This document shows positions 35,199-44,126 of a DNA stretch of 64,000 nucleotides, piece by piece (within the stretch, counting starts at the first letter, position 1; the number at the start of each line of letters is the position of its first letter). The stretch lies in NCBI GenBank assembly GCA_041879295.1, contig CP047152.1, positions 2,485,501 to 2,549,500 of the forward strand, read 5' to 3'. Made by a program: the position numbers and the translations under genes. The notes below the pieces were generated by a model, which was given only the letters and a program-made list of their open reading frames with translations, did not search any database and was not told the origin of the DNA. This stretch comes from Pseudomonas putida (GTDB lineage: Bacteria; Pseudomonadota; Gammaproteobacteria; Pseudomonadales; Pseudomonadaceae).

Positions 35199-35419
35199 CT
35201 CGGTCAATCTGGTTTTCTGCTGATCAAGCATAGGCGGGGAGGACGCTCAATAGCGCCGCAAGATGAGTTACACCACTTCCAGGGACACGATGCTTCCATT
35301 GGCTCAAGACAGATGGCCAGCAGTATTGCGCTGTAGCGCAACCAAGAGAAGTCCCAGGTGCTAAGGATCAGGGAACTTGAAGGACATGAACTGGATGGGC
35401 TCACCTGTTCTCCCGCAAG

Positions 35420-36345
35420 GGATTCTCCGATCAAGTCAGCACAGGCCGTCTGACCTGTGCTGAAATAGCCCTCCGTCCAACAGCCCTCTACAAGCTCCCC
35501 ATCCCATGAGTTAGATGAGCTTTTCCGATTGCGAGTACGCCGGTCAGCGCAAGCAAACCCGTCGCGAGCGGTTCCTGGCCGAGATGGAGCAGGTGGTACC
35601 GTGGAGCGGTTTGCTGGCATTGATCGAGCCGCATTACCCAAAGGCCGGCGGTGGTCGCAAGCCGTATCCACTGGAAACCATGCTGCGCATCGACCTGCTG
35701 CAAAACTGGTTCTCGTTGAGCGACCCAGCCATGGAAGAGGCGCTGTACGAGATCACTTCGATGCGCCGGTTGGCTCGGCTGACGCTCAGTGCACCGATCC
35801 CCGAAGACACGACAATCATGAATTTCCAGCACCTGTTGGAGAAGCACCAACTGGCGTCGGGGATTCTGGAAACCATCAACAATTACCTGCGAGACAAGGG
35901 CCTGTCGTTGCGCCAGGGCACCATTGTCGACGCAACCATCATCCACGCACCCAGTTCGACCAGGAAGGTAAACGCGATCCTGAAATGCATCAGACAAAAA
36001 AGGCTAATCAGTATTTCTTCGGCATGAAGGCGCATATCGGTGCCGATGCTGAGTCGGGCCTGGTGCACCACGTCCACGGCACAGCGGCGAATGTGGCCGA
36101 TGTAACGGAGGTCGCTCAGCTGTTGCATGGCGATGAAGATGTTATCTGTGCCGACGCGGGTTATACCGGCATGGAGAAGCGGCCAGAGCATGAAGGAAGG
36201 CCGGTGATCTGGCAGATTGCCGCTCGCCGTAGCACCTACAAGCACTTGAGCAAACGCAGCATGCTCTACCAAGCCAGACGCAAGATCGAGAAGGTCAAAG
36301 CGCAGACGCGAGCGAAGGTTGAACATCCATTCCGTGTGATCAAGC
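35420..36345 (+). mobile_element. Decayed IS5-family element, copy 2
   Basis: The left end GGATTCTCCGATCAA matches the terminal repeat of the intact element at 5398, with CAAG in place of the CTAG target. The right part is lost: similarity stops inside the transposase at about 36345. It contains a 9-bp perfect hairpin (CAGCACAGG/CCTGTGCTG, 35437-35462) inside its left end. Confidence 0.8.
35515..36345 (+). pseudogene. IS5-family transposase, frameshifted and truncated
   Basis: Residues follow the intact copy (MSFSDCEYAGQRKQTRRERF) to HAPSST near 35965, where a small deletion shifts the frame; the second frame continues GKRDPEMHQTKKANQYFFGM to HPFRVIK and then ends in unrelated sequence. The natural start is also damaged: the third codon CAG has become TAG (ATGAGTTAG). 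It cannot make active transposase. Confidence 0.9.
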
Positions 36346-36686
36346 ATGTATCAATGCCGGCGCTGAGGGAATTGTCGAAGATGTGCGGTGAGGTTCGCCG
36401 TAACACGGGTCAGCGGGGCAGAAGGTTGATCTGAGTACCTGCGCTGATCAGTCAGAGGCTGAGGCTTGAGGAGTACAGATGTACTCCTCCGGAGTGCTCA
36501 GTCTTCTGGCAATGTCACCAAGTCGTCTGGGCCAACCAGAAAGCGCTGGAGGGGGGGACCCGCAGAGGAGATCGAAAGCCTCCGTGATGAAACTGAGCAC
36601 CTGTATAAAACCGTCATCGACTACCAGCCGTACAAGGCGAGTATGGCCACTCGATCGGTAGCCATTGTCGGCGAGACCAAGGAATT
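36346..36686. other. Junction DNA downstream of the decayed IS
   Basis: No supported gene. A perfect 9-bp hairpin GAGGAGTAC/GTACTCCTC with a 4-base loop is at 36468-36489. A + strand reading (ETEHLYKTVIDYQPYKASMA) ending at 36690 looks like the C-terminal end of a lost protein but I do not recognise it. Confidence 0.4.
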
Positions 36687-36947
36687 CTAAGCCAACCCTC
36701 TTTCAGTCATACGAACCAAAAGCGCTTGAGGATGAATGCGATAAGTGCCTACCCCAATCCGTTGCGTGAAGTGATCATAGGTTGGGCTGCTAACGCCAGT
36801 GGTCATCTCAGAATTGGATAGGAAGACGCCTGTGTAGGATTCAGCAACGTCGCTGAAAAACTGGACTACAGCTTGCCTCGTAACAACGAGGCCTTTGCCA
36901 AGGTGACCGTCGATTACTGCATCCAATACATTGGTACGTAGACTCAT
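36687..36947 (-). CDS. Small hypothetical protein upstream of the DUF262 gene
   Basis: 86 aa from an ATG with AAGGAA seven bases upstream. It starts MSLRTNVLDAVIDGHLGKGL and ends with a basic stretch; helix-rich, soluble, no cysteines, no TM. It is divergent to the DUF262/DUF1524 gene, 99 bases away, and both could share a control region. It resembles no family I can name. A regulator or inhibitor of the neighbouring nuclease-type protein is possible but not shown. Confidence 0.6.
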   Translation of the reverse strand: MSLRTNVLDAVIDGHLGKGLVVTRQAVVQFFSDVAESYTGVFLSNSEMTTGVSSPTYDHFTQRIGVGTYRIHPQALLVRMTERGLA

Positions 36948-37046
36948 GTCGTGTTCCTTCTGTCAGGTAGAGCTGGCAGGGTGAGCTCTAGCTATTTTTA
37001 ATGGCTAATGGCTATTATCTCATCATTTCTACAGCAAGGAACGCGC

Positions 37047-38720
37047 ATGAAGCTCAATCCTCTACACCTCAAGATTGCTGGTTTGCTTGAGGGCAGGCTT
37101 TTTCGAATCCCAGAATACCAACGTGCATACTCTTGGAAATCTCGCCAGCGTAAAGACCTTTTCGGCGACATCGAGGAGGCATTTCGATCTGGTCGGGAGC
37201 ATTTCATGGCTACTTTGGTCGCCTTGGCCAAGGAGAAAGAAACCCGCCTTATCGGCGTTGATGAGTTCAAGACTGTCGAGTTGGTGGATGGTCAACAACG
37301 TGTAACGACGCTCATCATCCTGATGAAGGCGATTGAGAAAGCTTTAGACAACGATGATGCTACGCAAGCCAAAGTGCGACGGGAGCTAGGTGAGCTGCTT
37401 ATAAAGGGAGACGACCATTCCCTGATTCTGCTCCAGACAAACCATGACGCAAGTCAGGTTTTCACCAACTACATCCGAAAGGGGGTGGTGGAGGAAGGCT
37501 CAGCAAAAACTGCTGCAGATCAGAATTTGGTGGATGCTGCCCGTGACTGCGAGCTCTTTGTGAGCAAATGGTTGGCTCGTGGGGATACTATCTTTGAGCT
37601 GTTGGTGACCATCAGGAATAAGCTCACGATCATTTACCATGAGATCTCTGAAGAGGCTACGGTATATCGAGTCTTCGAGGTTCTTAATAGCCGTGGGCTG
37701 GATGTCAAATGGATCGATAAGCTTAAAAGCCAGCTGATGGCACTCATTTTCGAGCACGTTGAGGGTGGCACTCGCGATGAGGCGGTGTCTGAGATGCAAG
37801 ATGTCTGGCGGGGTATTTACCGCTCGCTGGAAGACAGTACACGAATCGGAGATGAAGCTCTCCGCTTCGCAGGAGCATGGGCCTCTGACGCGCGACCCAA
37901 TCGGATTCCCAGTGAAGCAGACTCGACCGCACTGCTCACCTTGAAGGCGGGCACGCAGTTAAGAACGATTGCCGAGGTTGGTCATGAACTCGAGGCTGTA
38001 GTTCAAGCGAACCTACGCTTGTTCCGAGACCCGCGCCTTCGGGCTGTAACGCGGATTGTGCATGCTCGGTTTGTCGCAGCAGCGATCCTCCTGAGGAAAT
38101 TCGACAAGAAGACAGAGCACAAGCTGCTGGGTAAATGGGAACGCGCCACGTTCAGAATCTACGAGCTGGCGGGCCGGGATAGCCGTCACAAGGTTGGAGA
38201 ATACATCCGTCTTGGTTATGAAATCTACCGCAGCAACCTGGATAAAGACCAAATTCTCAGTGGGCTAGAAAAACTCTCCAAAGGTTATTCGATTGACGAG
38301 GTCTTGAACAATATTGATTGGGTAAGCAGCTACGAAGGCTGGCAAAATCAGCTCCGCTATGTGCTGAACCGTTATGACGAGCACCTGGCAAAGCTCGCGG
38401 GGCAGAAGCTCAATGAGAGTCAGTGGGGCAAGATATGGGAGCAGGATGCCGCTAACTCCATCGAACATATTGCGCCACAAAGCAGTGGCGCCGAGTGGAC
38501 GCATCACCTCGGGAATTTAACGATGCTGCCACCTGGAACAAATTCTTCACTCAAAGCGAAGCCTCCAGTTGAAAAGATCGACGTCTACCGAAGCTGCGGA
38601 TTGATTGCAACGATCCATGTCGGCCACCAGCTTCATGAGGCTGGTTCTTGGACAGAAGATATGGTTTTAGCTCGGGCAAAAAGCATCGAGGATTTCATCA
38701 GGCTTGAATGGGCCGACTGA
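37047..38720 (+). CDS. DUF262/DUF1524 (GmrSD-like) protein, putative modification-dependent nuclease
   Basis: 557 aa from the ATG at 37047, with AAGGAA eight bases upstream. N-terminal DUF262 domain with the ParB-like signature IPEYQRAYSW at 21-30 and VDGQQRVTTL at 80-89, which bind and hydrolyse NTP; C-terminal DUF1524 domain with SIEHIAPQ near 470 and HLGNLTMLPPGTNSSLKAKP near 490-510, an HNH-like nuclease pattern. Both halves of GmrS/GmrD are thus in one chain, as in fused type IV restriction enzymes that cut glucosylated-hydroxymethylcytosine DNA, and as in SspE, which acts with phosphorothioation. No dnd/ssp genes are near, so it would work alone. Confidence 0.88.
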   Translation: MKLNPLHLKIAGLLEGRLFRIPEYQRAYSWKSRQRKDLFGDIEEAFRSGREHFMATLVALAKEKETRLIGVDEFKTVELVDGQQRVTTLIILMKAIEKALDNDDATQAKVRRELGELLIKGDDHSLILLQTNHDASQVFTNYIRKGVVEEGSAKTAADQNLVDAARDCELFVSKWLARGDTIFELLVTIRNKLTIIYHEISEEATVYRVFEVLNSRGLDVKWIDKLKSQLMALIFEHVEGGTRDEAVSEMQDVWRGIYRSLEDSTRIGDEALRFAGAWASDARPNRIPSEADSTALLTLKAGTQLRTIAEVGHELEAVVQANLRLFRDPRLRAVTRIVHARFVAAAILLRKFDKKTEHKLLGKWERATFRIYELAGRDSRHKVGEYIRLGYEIYRSNLDKDQILSGLEKLSKGYSIDEVLNNIDWVSSYEGWQNQLRYVLNRYDEHLAKLAGQKLNESQWGKIWEQDAANSIEHIAPQSSGAEWTHHLGNLTMLPPGTNSSLKAKPPVEKIDVYRSCGLIATIHVGHQLHEAGSWTEDMVLARAKSIEDFIRLEWAD

Positions 38721-39181
38721 TCACGGTGTAAGTCACGTGAAGTCCACCTTGGAGGTAATCGCAACCCCCATGTGGACTGCGTAGGCCGGACTGAGAAATG
38801 CGGCGACCGATGGAGGCGTAGTATGAAGTTAGATCGCTGCGCTGGATGGGATCACAGGCCAGTCCACCAGCAACAGCCCTCCATTTTCTCGCAAAGAAGA
38901 GATGCTGTTATCTAGTCCGTCGCTCTTGAGTGAGCCACTTGCGTCCCATTTCTGTTCACCCTATCTGATCAATGTAGGTTACGAGGTTCTGGATAATCGC
39001 GGCATTGGCTTGGGGCTAGGGGATGATATGCCAAGCCGAACAGATGGCTCTGGGTTAGTCAGACCGGCAGGAGTGCATGAGATGAGGCCAGCGGCGCTTG
39101 GGCAGTATTTGCCAAGCTACATGCCACATCAGCGCCTGAGGGGGTTGAACAGCGGAGGCCAAGACTGGCCTCCGTGAGCAA
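38721..39181. other. Gap between DUF262 and ImmA/IrrE genes
   Basis: No supported gene. A + strand frame of 91 codons from 38902 has no ribosome-binding site or family resemblance. The two flanking genes are convergent, so terminators would be expected, but no strong hairpin with a T-run was seen. Confidence 0.4.
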
Positions 39182-40396
39182 TCATTTGCCGCGATTGAAC
39201 GGAACCACTATCCCTGCGTCTGGTGCGTTGTGAACAACAGTCACGGGAGTCACGGAGGTACTGTTACTCTTAAGCTTGGCCAAGTGCACCACTTCAGCAA
39301 TGCCACTGAGGTAGCGGTTGGGCAAGCCTGTCAGCATCTCGATATCCGTTGCTGCTAACCCGATGTAGGCAGCGACGCCGTTCACAGGCAAAACGCCTGA
39401 GGAGGCCAACAGCTCGATGGTGCGTTTGAGGAGGCGAGGTTGTTCAGGTGCGCGACCTTCATCACCTGGTTCCGCTTTGACGCCCCAGCGAGCTGAGCGA
39501 CGCTTGAAAAGCAGACCCTTTGCATCATCATCGATCACCTTCAATGCCCAGAGGCGCATGACCATGGCAGCCACAGAAACGCCCCAGCGTTGCTTGAGCA
39601 ACAATAGGCTGTCGAGGGTAACTGGGCTCCTGACTTCGGCGGCGAACGTCTCTGCAGGCAGCAGGAAAGCACCCGCAAAACGGTGCGCCTGGTCTTCCAT
39701 CATTTTGTGACGAACAGGGTCAGTCGACCGCTCAATTCCTTTGTGCAAGATCAGATGGCCGAGCTCATGAGCTAAGTCGAAGCGACTGCGGAAGCCGTTT
39801 TGCTTGTCAGCGGAAAGCAGCACGAGTGGGCGGTTCAACACCTCACTCCATGCCGACAGCCCCTCGATGGTTGCAACGCCGGTTTCCTCGCGCACCAAGA
39901 TAACGCCGGCGCCTTCAACCGCCATTGCCAGGTCAGGTATTGCACGTCGACCCAGGCCCCAAAGCTCGCGACATTCATCGGCAGCTTCTTCGATATCGGC
40001 ATTGGTGATCTGCTCAGGATCCTTGAAGGTACGCTTGGGCAGGTTCACATCGGGAAAGTCCACGAACTCACCCAGCGCAATTGCGATGTCCTGCGCCCAT
40101 TCAAGGCGTGCTTCGAGCATTGTTCGTGCGCTGGCATGCGCCGAGGCATTGCTTCGGAACAAGGGAAGAGAGCACTTCTCAGGTAAAGGGCGGGTGAACC
40201 ACTCCGGGGTAACATTGATGACTTTGGAGAGATTGGCCAAGGCTTCGGCCTCGGGACACTGCTGCCCAGTTTTCCACTTGCTAATCGTGGCAGGGGAGAC
40301 CCCCACCATGCTTGCAAGTGCGACTTGAGAAAGGCCGCGAGCCGCGAGCGCTTGTACCAGCCGCCCCGACTCAAACCCTGTGATTCCACGACTCAT
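39182..40396 (-). CDS. XRE HTH fused to ImmA/IrrE-family metalloprotease
   Basis: 404 aa. N-terminal HTH at residues 10-65 (LSQVALASMVGVSPATISKW), then an ImmA/IrrE peptidase domain with the zinc motif HELGH at 210-214 within RFDLAHELGHLILHKGIERS. Such proteins cleave repressors or antitoxin-like partners after a stress or phage signal. Its start overlaps the stop of the upstream unknown gene by 4 bases (ATGA), so the two are one coupled unit. Which of the two is effector and which is control is unknown. The catalytic HExxH is intact. Confidence 0.92.
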   Translation of the reverse strand: MSRGITGFESGRLVQALAARGLSQVALASMVGVSPATISKWKTGQQCPEAEALANLSKVINVTPEWFTRPLPEKCSLPLFRSNASAHASARTMLEARLEWAQDIAIALGEFVDFPDVNLPKRTFKDPEQITNADIEEAADECRELWGLGRRAIPDLAMAVEGAGVILVREETGVATIEGLSAWSEVLNRPLVLLSADKQNGFRSRFDLAHELGHLILHKGIERSTDPVRHKMMEDQAHRFAGAFLLPAETFAAEVRSPVTLDSLLLLKQRWGVSVAAMVMRLWALKVIDDDAKGLLFKRRSARWGVKAEPGDEGRAPEQPRLLKRTIELLASSGVLPVNGVAAYIGLAATDIEMLTGLPNRYLSGIAEVVHLAKLKSNSTSVTPVTVVHNAPDAGIVVPFNRGK

Positions 40397-41049
40397 GATT
40401 CTGTATGTTTTCCTGTTTCGGGTAGGCCCGTTTCGAGCACGCCTGTTTTGAGTTTCGGCTTCGCCTTGTCGATTTGCTCAGATGCTTCATCGTAACGAGC
40501 GAGGAACTTACTCAAAGGCTCTCGGAAAAGCCAACCCTTCATTTTCGCATCTGGCACCGCGATGTGAATTTCCAGAGGCGCTTCGGGCAGTTGGGTCAGT
40601 GAGCCGCTGAAGCACGCTACGAAAAAGAACGTACCGGAGGTGATAGGTTCCGGCGCAAAAAGTGATGGCTGAACCAGCTGCGTCATGGCCTGGTTTGCCT
40701 CTGCAAGCTGCCGTCGGATAGCACCCCGTCGGATGTTGTTCCACAGCGTGGAGCACATGTTCACCCGACCGAACTTGAAGATGCCGGCGTGGCCCAAGAC
40801 GACTCCGTTACCCTTGAGGGGCGTATGGACTGCGTCGGCGGCACGCAACGTCTCTTCAAAGGACTCGTTCATGCGGAAGGCCCGCATCTGTCCCAGCGCA
40901 TTCTTCCGGTGGTTGTCGTCCATGTCTTTAGTATCCAGGTACGCGCGGAGCGCACCTGCTTCAAATGCGTCCTCGATACCCATGGCAAGGTTGCGAGGGA
41001 CATGGTGAATCAACAGCTCGGGAATGGTGGGTTGGCGGGTTTTGGTCAT
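40393..41049 (-). CDS. Unknown protein coupled to the ImmA/IrrE protease
   Basis: 218 aa, no recognisable domain. N-terminal helical half (NLAMGIEDAFEAGALRAYLD, then RKNALGQMRAFRMNESFEET), a central beta-rich part (GTFFFVACFSGSLTQLPEAP, LEIHIAVPDAKMKGWLF) and a charged C-terminal tail. No TM or signal. It is translated first in a two-gene unit ending in the protease. Because ImmA/IrrE proteins usually cut a protein encoded next to them, this is the natural candidate substrate or effector. I cannot assign a function. Confidence 0.7.
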   Translation of the reverse strand: MTKTRQPTIPELLIHHVPRNLAMGIEDAFEAGALRAYLDTKDMDDNHRKNALGQMRAFRMNESFEETLRAADAVHTPLKGNGVVLGHAGIFKFGRVNMCSTLWNNIRRGAIRRQLAEANQAMTQLVQPSLFAPEPITSGTFFFVACFSGSLTQLPEAPLEIHIAVPDAKMKGWLFREPLSKFLARYDEASEQIDKAKPKLKTGVLETGLPETGKHTES

Positions 41050-41492
41050 GAATGGAGGTTCTCGGATTTCGAATGGCGGGATTATACCTTAAAAAAATTT
41101 CGCGTGAATAGTGAGGAATCGATATTTGTGAATTTTAGAGGCTGATTCAGAGCTCCAAGCGAGGGCGTGAGGCAGTAGCTTTAGCGTTGTTGCGTTCACA
41201 ATCGTCATTGTGGGTATGTTGCTGATGCGAAATTGAGCGCTCGTCGAGTGGTTTGCGGGTGGGTTATGAAGGACGTGCGCTGGGCTTTGTGCGCTGGCCC
41301 GCTGTGCGGCTTGCCGGTGACCATTTGCAATCGCTTTATTTATGAGGTGTCTAACGACCCTCCGCGTCATCCATAACCACGACGGTTTTTCATGATATGA
41401 ATGACTGACTGGAAGGCTTGGGCTTCCTCCCACTGAGGTCTACGGCTAGGGTTGCGCGGCAGACGCGCTAATAAAGGATGAGGGGTAAGGGT
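41050..41492. other. AT-rich divergent control region
   Basis: No gene. It separates the leftward protease unit from the rightward PIN-like gene and must hold both promoters. A run of A/T with AAAAAAATTT lies at 41091-41100, just upstream of the protease unit. Confidence 0.4.
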
Positions 41493-42545
41493 ATGGATGA
41501 GCAGCAAGAATGGCCTATGTACAACGGTAGACCCACGGTCTACTTTGATCAAAATGTAATCGATCTGGCCGTTAAGCAGAGAGATCCGGCGTTTTTCACC
41601 CAGTTCTCCAAAGACTTTCAGATCGTATATTCCGACCATACGCTGCGGGAGATAAAACGCAGTGGGCAGCCTGACAAGTTCTTGGAGGTTCTGTCCAGGT
41701 TCAATGCCATGATCCTCAAGCATGACGTTGATAGCGCGTTCCAGCCGACAGGGCAGATGTTTCTCGCCTCAACGCCTCCCGTAGCTGCCTTTGAGCAGTA
41801 CGTCGCTACTGCACCATTCTTCGATCAGATGCTTGCCTCAGCTCATCAGACCACTCTGAAGATGTTCGGTGGACGCAAAGACAACAGTTTTGAGGACATC
41901 GCCGCCGAACAAACGGAGGCATTCAAAGGGTTGATGAAGATGGTCGCTGACGGAGCGGCAGCCTTGGCGGACACACATCCGGAACTGGTCGCTGCAGCCG
42001 ATCAGTATATTGAGATCACCCAAAGGGCGTACGAAAAGGCCACGCAACTGTCGGCGCAGGAGATGACCAAGCACATCGATGAATCGGGTGCGAAATCTGG
42101 TATCCAGGGGTACCGTGAAGCAGTTGGGGCGGGGCCCGTGCAACTGAACAACATTGAAGCGCCCAATGTCATCAAGAAAATCTGGGCACGTTACCAGAAC
42201 CTTGACGGCTACAAGGACAGAGGGTTCACGATCGAAAACTTCCTCGGCATTTCAGCCAGTCCGATCCATGGTCGCGAGCTCTACCGGTTCGAGAAAGTGA
42301 CTAGCATCTATAACGTCCTCAACGTCATTGGGTACAACCCTGATAGCCGTCTAGACAAGGAAAACCGTCACATCGCGTCAATCAGCGATGCGGCGCATGC
42401 GTCTACGGCGATATTCACCAATGTTCTGCTCAGTGGCGACGCAGCTTTCGTGAGCAAAGTCCGTGCGATCTATGAGTATCTTGATATCCGCACGGAGGTG
42501 GGGTTAGTCACGGTGCAGGGCGAACGGGTACTCATCACCACGTGA
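41493..42545 (+). CDS. PIN-like domain protein, putative ribonuclease
   Basis: 350 aa starting at the ATG at 41493 (GTAAGGGT just upstream; an ATG five codons earlier has too short a spacing). The start reads PTVYFDQNVIDLAV with a PIN-type first aspartate (D19) and then YSDHTLREI with an acidic residue at 53; the C-terminal part has SDAAHASTAIFTNVLLSGDA, giving the other acidic residues (about 299 and 315). This split arrangement, with about 240 residues of helical insert, resembles large PIN-like proteins of defence islands. PIN domains cut RNA. The membrane protein gene follows 282 bases downstream in the same direction. The PIN call is pattern-based. Confidence 0.6.
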   Translation: MDEQQEWPMYNGRPTVYFDQNVIDLAVKQRDPAFFTQFSKDFQIVYSDHTLREIKRSGQPDKFLEVLSRFNAMILKHDVDSAFQPTGQMFLASTPPVAAFEQYVATAPFFDQMLASAHQTTLKMFGGRKDNSFEDIAAEQTEAFKGLMKMVADGAAALADTHPELVAAADQYIEITQRAYEKATQLSAQEMTKHIDESGAKSGIQGYREAVGAGPVQLNNIEAPNVIKKIWARYQNLDGYKDRGFTIENFLGISASPIHGRELYRFEKVTSIYNVLNVIGYNPDSRLDKENRHIASISDAAHASTAIFTNVLLSGDAAFVSKVRAIYEYLDIRTEVGLVTVQGERVLITT

Positions 42546-42565
42546 GGTGGGGAAGCGATCTCATT

Positions 42566-42775
42566 CTAGCGTGGTGTGCAGGTCTTGAGCGGTTCGGGGA
42601 ATATCGAGAATTTGTGAGCGTCGCAGTTGGCTAGCAGTGAGGAGTACATTTGTGTTCGGACTGCTACAAAGTTATTCCCATCTAAGGGATAGGGCGTAGC
42701 TACCCATGTCAATCCGTCGTATCGGATCGGTCTCTTTACCGTGCGCCCAATGAACTTGTGAGAGGTGGTTTTCAT
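42566..42775 (-). CDS. Possible small protein
   Basis: A 69-codon frame (MKTTSHKFIGRTVKRPIRYD) on the strand opposite to its neighbours, with no clear ribosome-binding site. It lies in the AT-rich gap between the PIN-like and membrane protein genes. Only weakly supported. Confidence 0.25.
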   Translation of the reverse strand: MKTTSHKFIGRTVKRPIRYDGLTWVATPYPLDGNNFVAVRTQMYSSLLANCDAHKFSIFPEPLKTCTPR

Positions 42776-42827
42776 TGGTTTTTTTTGGGCGCGTGGTGGA
42801 ATTAATTGAATGGAGGTGAATTTAGTA

Positions 42828-43940
42828 ATGTCGGATTTAAAGAGCGGAGTTCCCACGAGTCTTCAAGGTATTAATGTTTGGAGGGCGTTGGGGAGTCTGG
42901 TGTCAGCAAGCGCTACAGTGACAGCTGTGGGGGCGCTTGCAGCTTTCGTCGTTATTTTTGCCTATTTGCATGAAATTGGATCGCCCGAATTGATAGGTAA
43001 GGCTTTGGCGGCACCTTCGGAGGTATGGCCTTGGGTCGTTGTGTCAAGTCTTTTGCTGATTTTTTATCTGCTGCTTCTTCTCTTAACTACGGCTTCATAC
43101 GCAGTTGCCGTCAATCTGTTCAAAAAAACACCGGACGTCCAGCGTGCGATGGCGGGCTATCTGCTTATCCCCACGCTTGCTGGCGTTGTCGCGACAGTTT
43201 GCTCGACCTTGCTGACTCATAATACAAGTGTAGTCCCTGTGTTTGTCGACTCCGCTGTATGGGTGGTGATAGGTATGCTTGTATTGTTTTTCATTCCCAA
43301 GTTCACTGTTCTGCTTGATAAGGCTATTTCAGGTGATAAGGCTGTCCATTGCTTTGGGGTTATCCACCTGAAGCACATGTCTGCTTTGGCTATGGCTACC
43401 TGGGTGGCAGCGATCGCTGCCACTTTTCCAATGCTAGCTGTTTTGAGCACGCCTTCGTTGTTTTACAGTCAAGGCGGTGTGAGTAAGGCTGTTTTTATTT
43501 CGATATTTATTACCATCCTTGGTTTTGTTCCCGCTATCGCATTCTATGTGTCAAGGGGTGAGACCTTTGTTCGGGTGCGCAACGCATTTTTTGGTGTTGT
43601 GGCTCTGATAATTGGTACGCTCGTTATTGTGCCGTCAGCTGTGCCCGCTGCGGTCGATCAGGCTGCAGTTCTAGCAGGTATTAAGGATGTGCGGGTGTTT
43701 CCTTATATGTTGAAGGAAACCTATGCTGCAGAAGATTTTGATAGGAGCTGGGGGAACGTTGTTACGAAAAGGAATTATCCGGTAGTAGAAGGGCTTGTGC
43801 TTTTTACTTTGGGTGGTGTTACGTTGCTGTGCCCAAAATCTTTAGAGGGCACGGATCTGTCTAGATGGGCTTCCGAGTCGGGAGCCTGTTTGACGATGAA
43901 CAGCAAGATGGTTAAGCGGATGCCTTTGAAGCAGACATAG
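42828..43940 (+). CDS. Polytopic membrane protein of unknown function
   Basis: About 370 aa from the ATG at 42828 with GGAGGT 10 bases upstream. At least eight hydrophobic segments: about residues 25-48, 68-92, 110-132, 140-160, 185-207, 220-243, 258-276, and one near the C terminus around 325-340. There are no recognised transport motifs. A hydrophilic stretch containing SRGETFVRVRN and KDVRVFPYMLKETYAAEDFD near the end may be periplasmic or cytoplasmic. Codon use and composition are poorer in G/C than the core genes, a sign of transfer. It follows the PIN-like gene, so it could be the membrane arm of a two-gene system. Confidence 0.7.
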   Translation: MSDLKSGVPTSLQGINVWRALGSLVSASATVTAVGALAAFVVIFAYLHEIGSPELIGKALAAPSEVWPWVVVSSLLLIFYLLLLLLTTASYAVAVNLFKKTPDVQRAMAGYLLIPTLAGVVATVCSTLLTHNTSVVPVFVDSAVWVVIGMLVLFFIPKFTVLLDKAISGDKAVHCFGVIHLKHMSALAMATWVAAIAATFPMLAVLSTPSLFYSQGGVSKAVFISIFITILGFVPAIAFYVSRGETFVRVRNAFFGVVALIIGTLVIVPSAVPAAVDQAAVLAGIKDVRVFPYMLKETYAAEDFDRSWGNVVTKRNYPVVEGLVLFTLGGVTLLCPKSLEGTDLSRWASESGACLTMNSKMVKRMPLKQT

Positions 43941-44122
43941 ATGTACTCATTCTAGAGTGGTCGAACAGTTAGAGTAGTCACTGCCATGACCGCTGCTTAC
44001 CAAGCACTTAAGGTTGTAGCAATGGGCTGTTGCCTAGCCCGTGCGCGGTAAACGACGAAAATTGATGAGCAGTCTTTAATAGCGTGATCCAGTAGTATCG
44101 CAGATTTGGGGCCCAAGTGTGC
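43941..44122. other. Upstream DNA of the RES gene, now cut off by IS5
   Basis: No gene. Before the IS5 insertion this DNA lay directly upstream of the RES-domain gene, so the native promoter was probably here. It is now about 1.2 kb away. Confidence 0.4.
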
Positions 44123-44126
44123 TTAA

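Larger units (their letters stand above)
34305..35290. repeat. Tandem duplication of a toxin-antitoxin cassette, unit 2 (intact)
   Basis: Second, undamaged unit of the duplication described for 33239-34190. The promoter-side DNA after the antitoxin start is shared, including AAGGAATAATCCTTAC, an imperfect palindrome that could be the autoregulatory operator. Confidence 0.85.
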
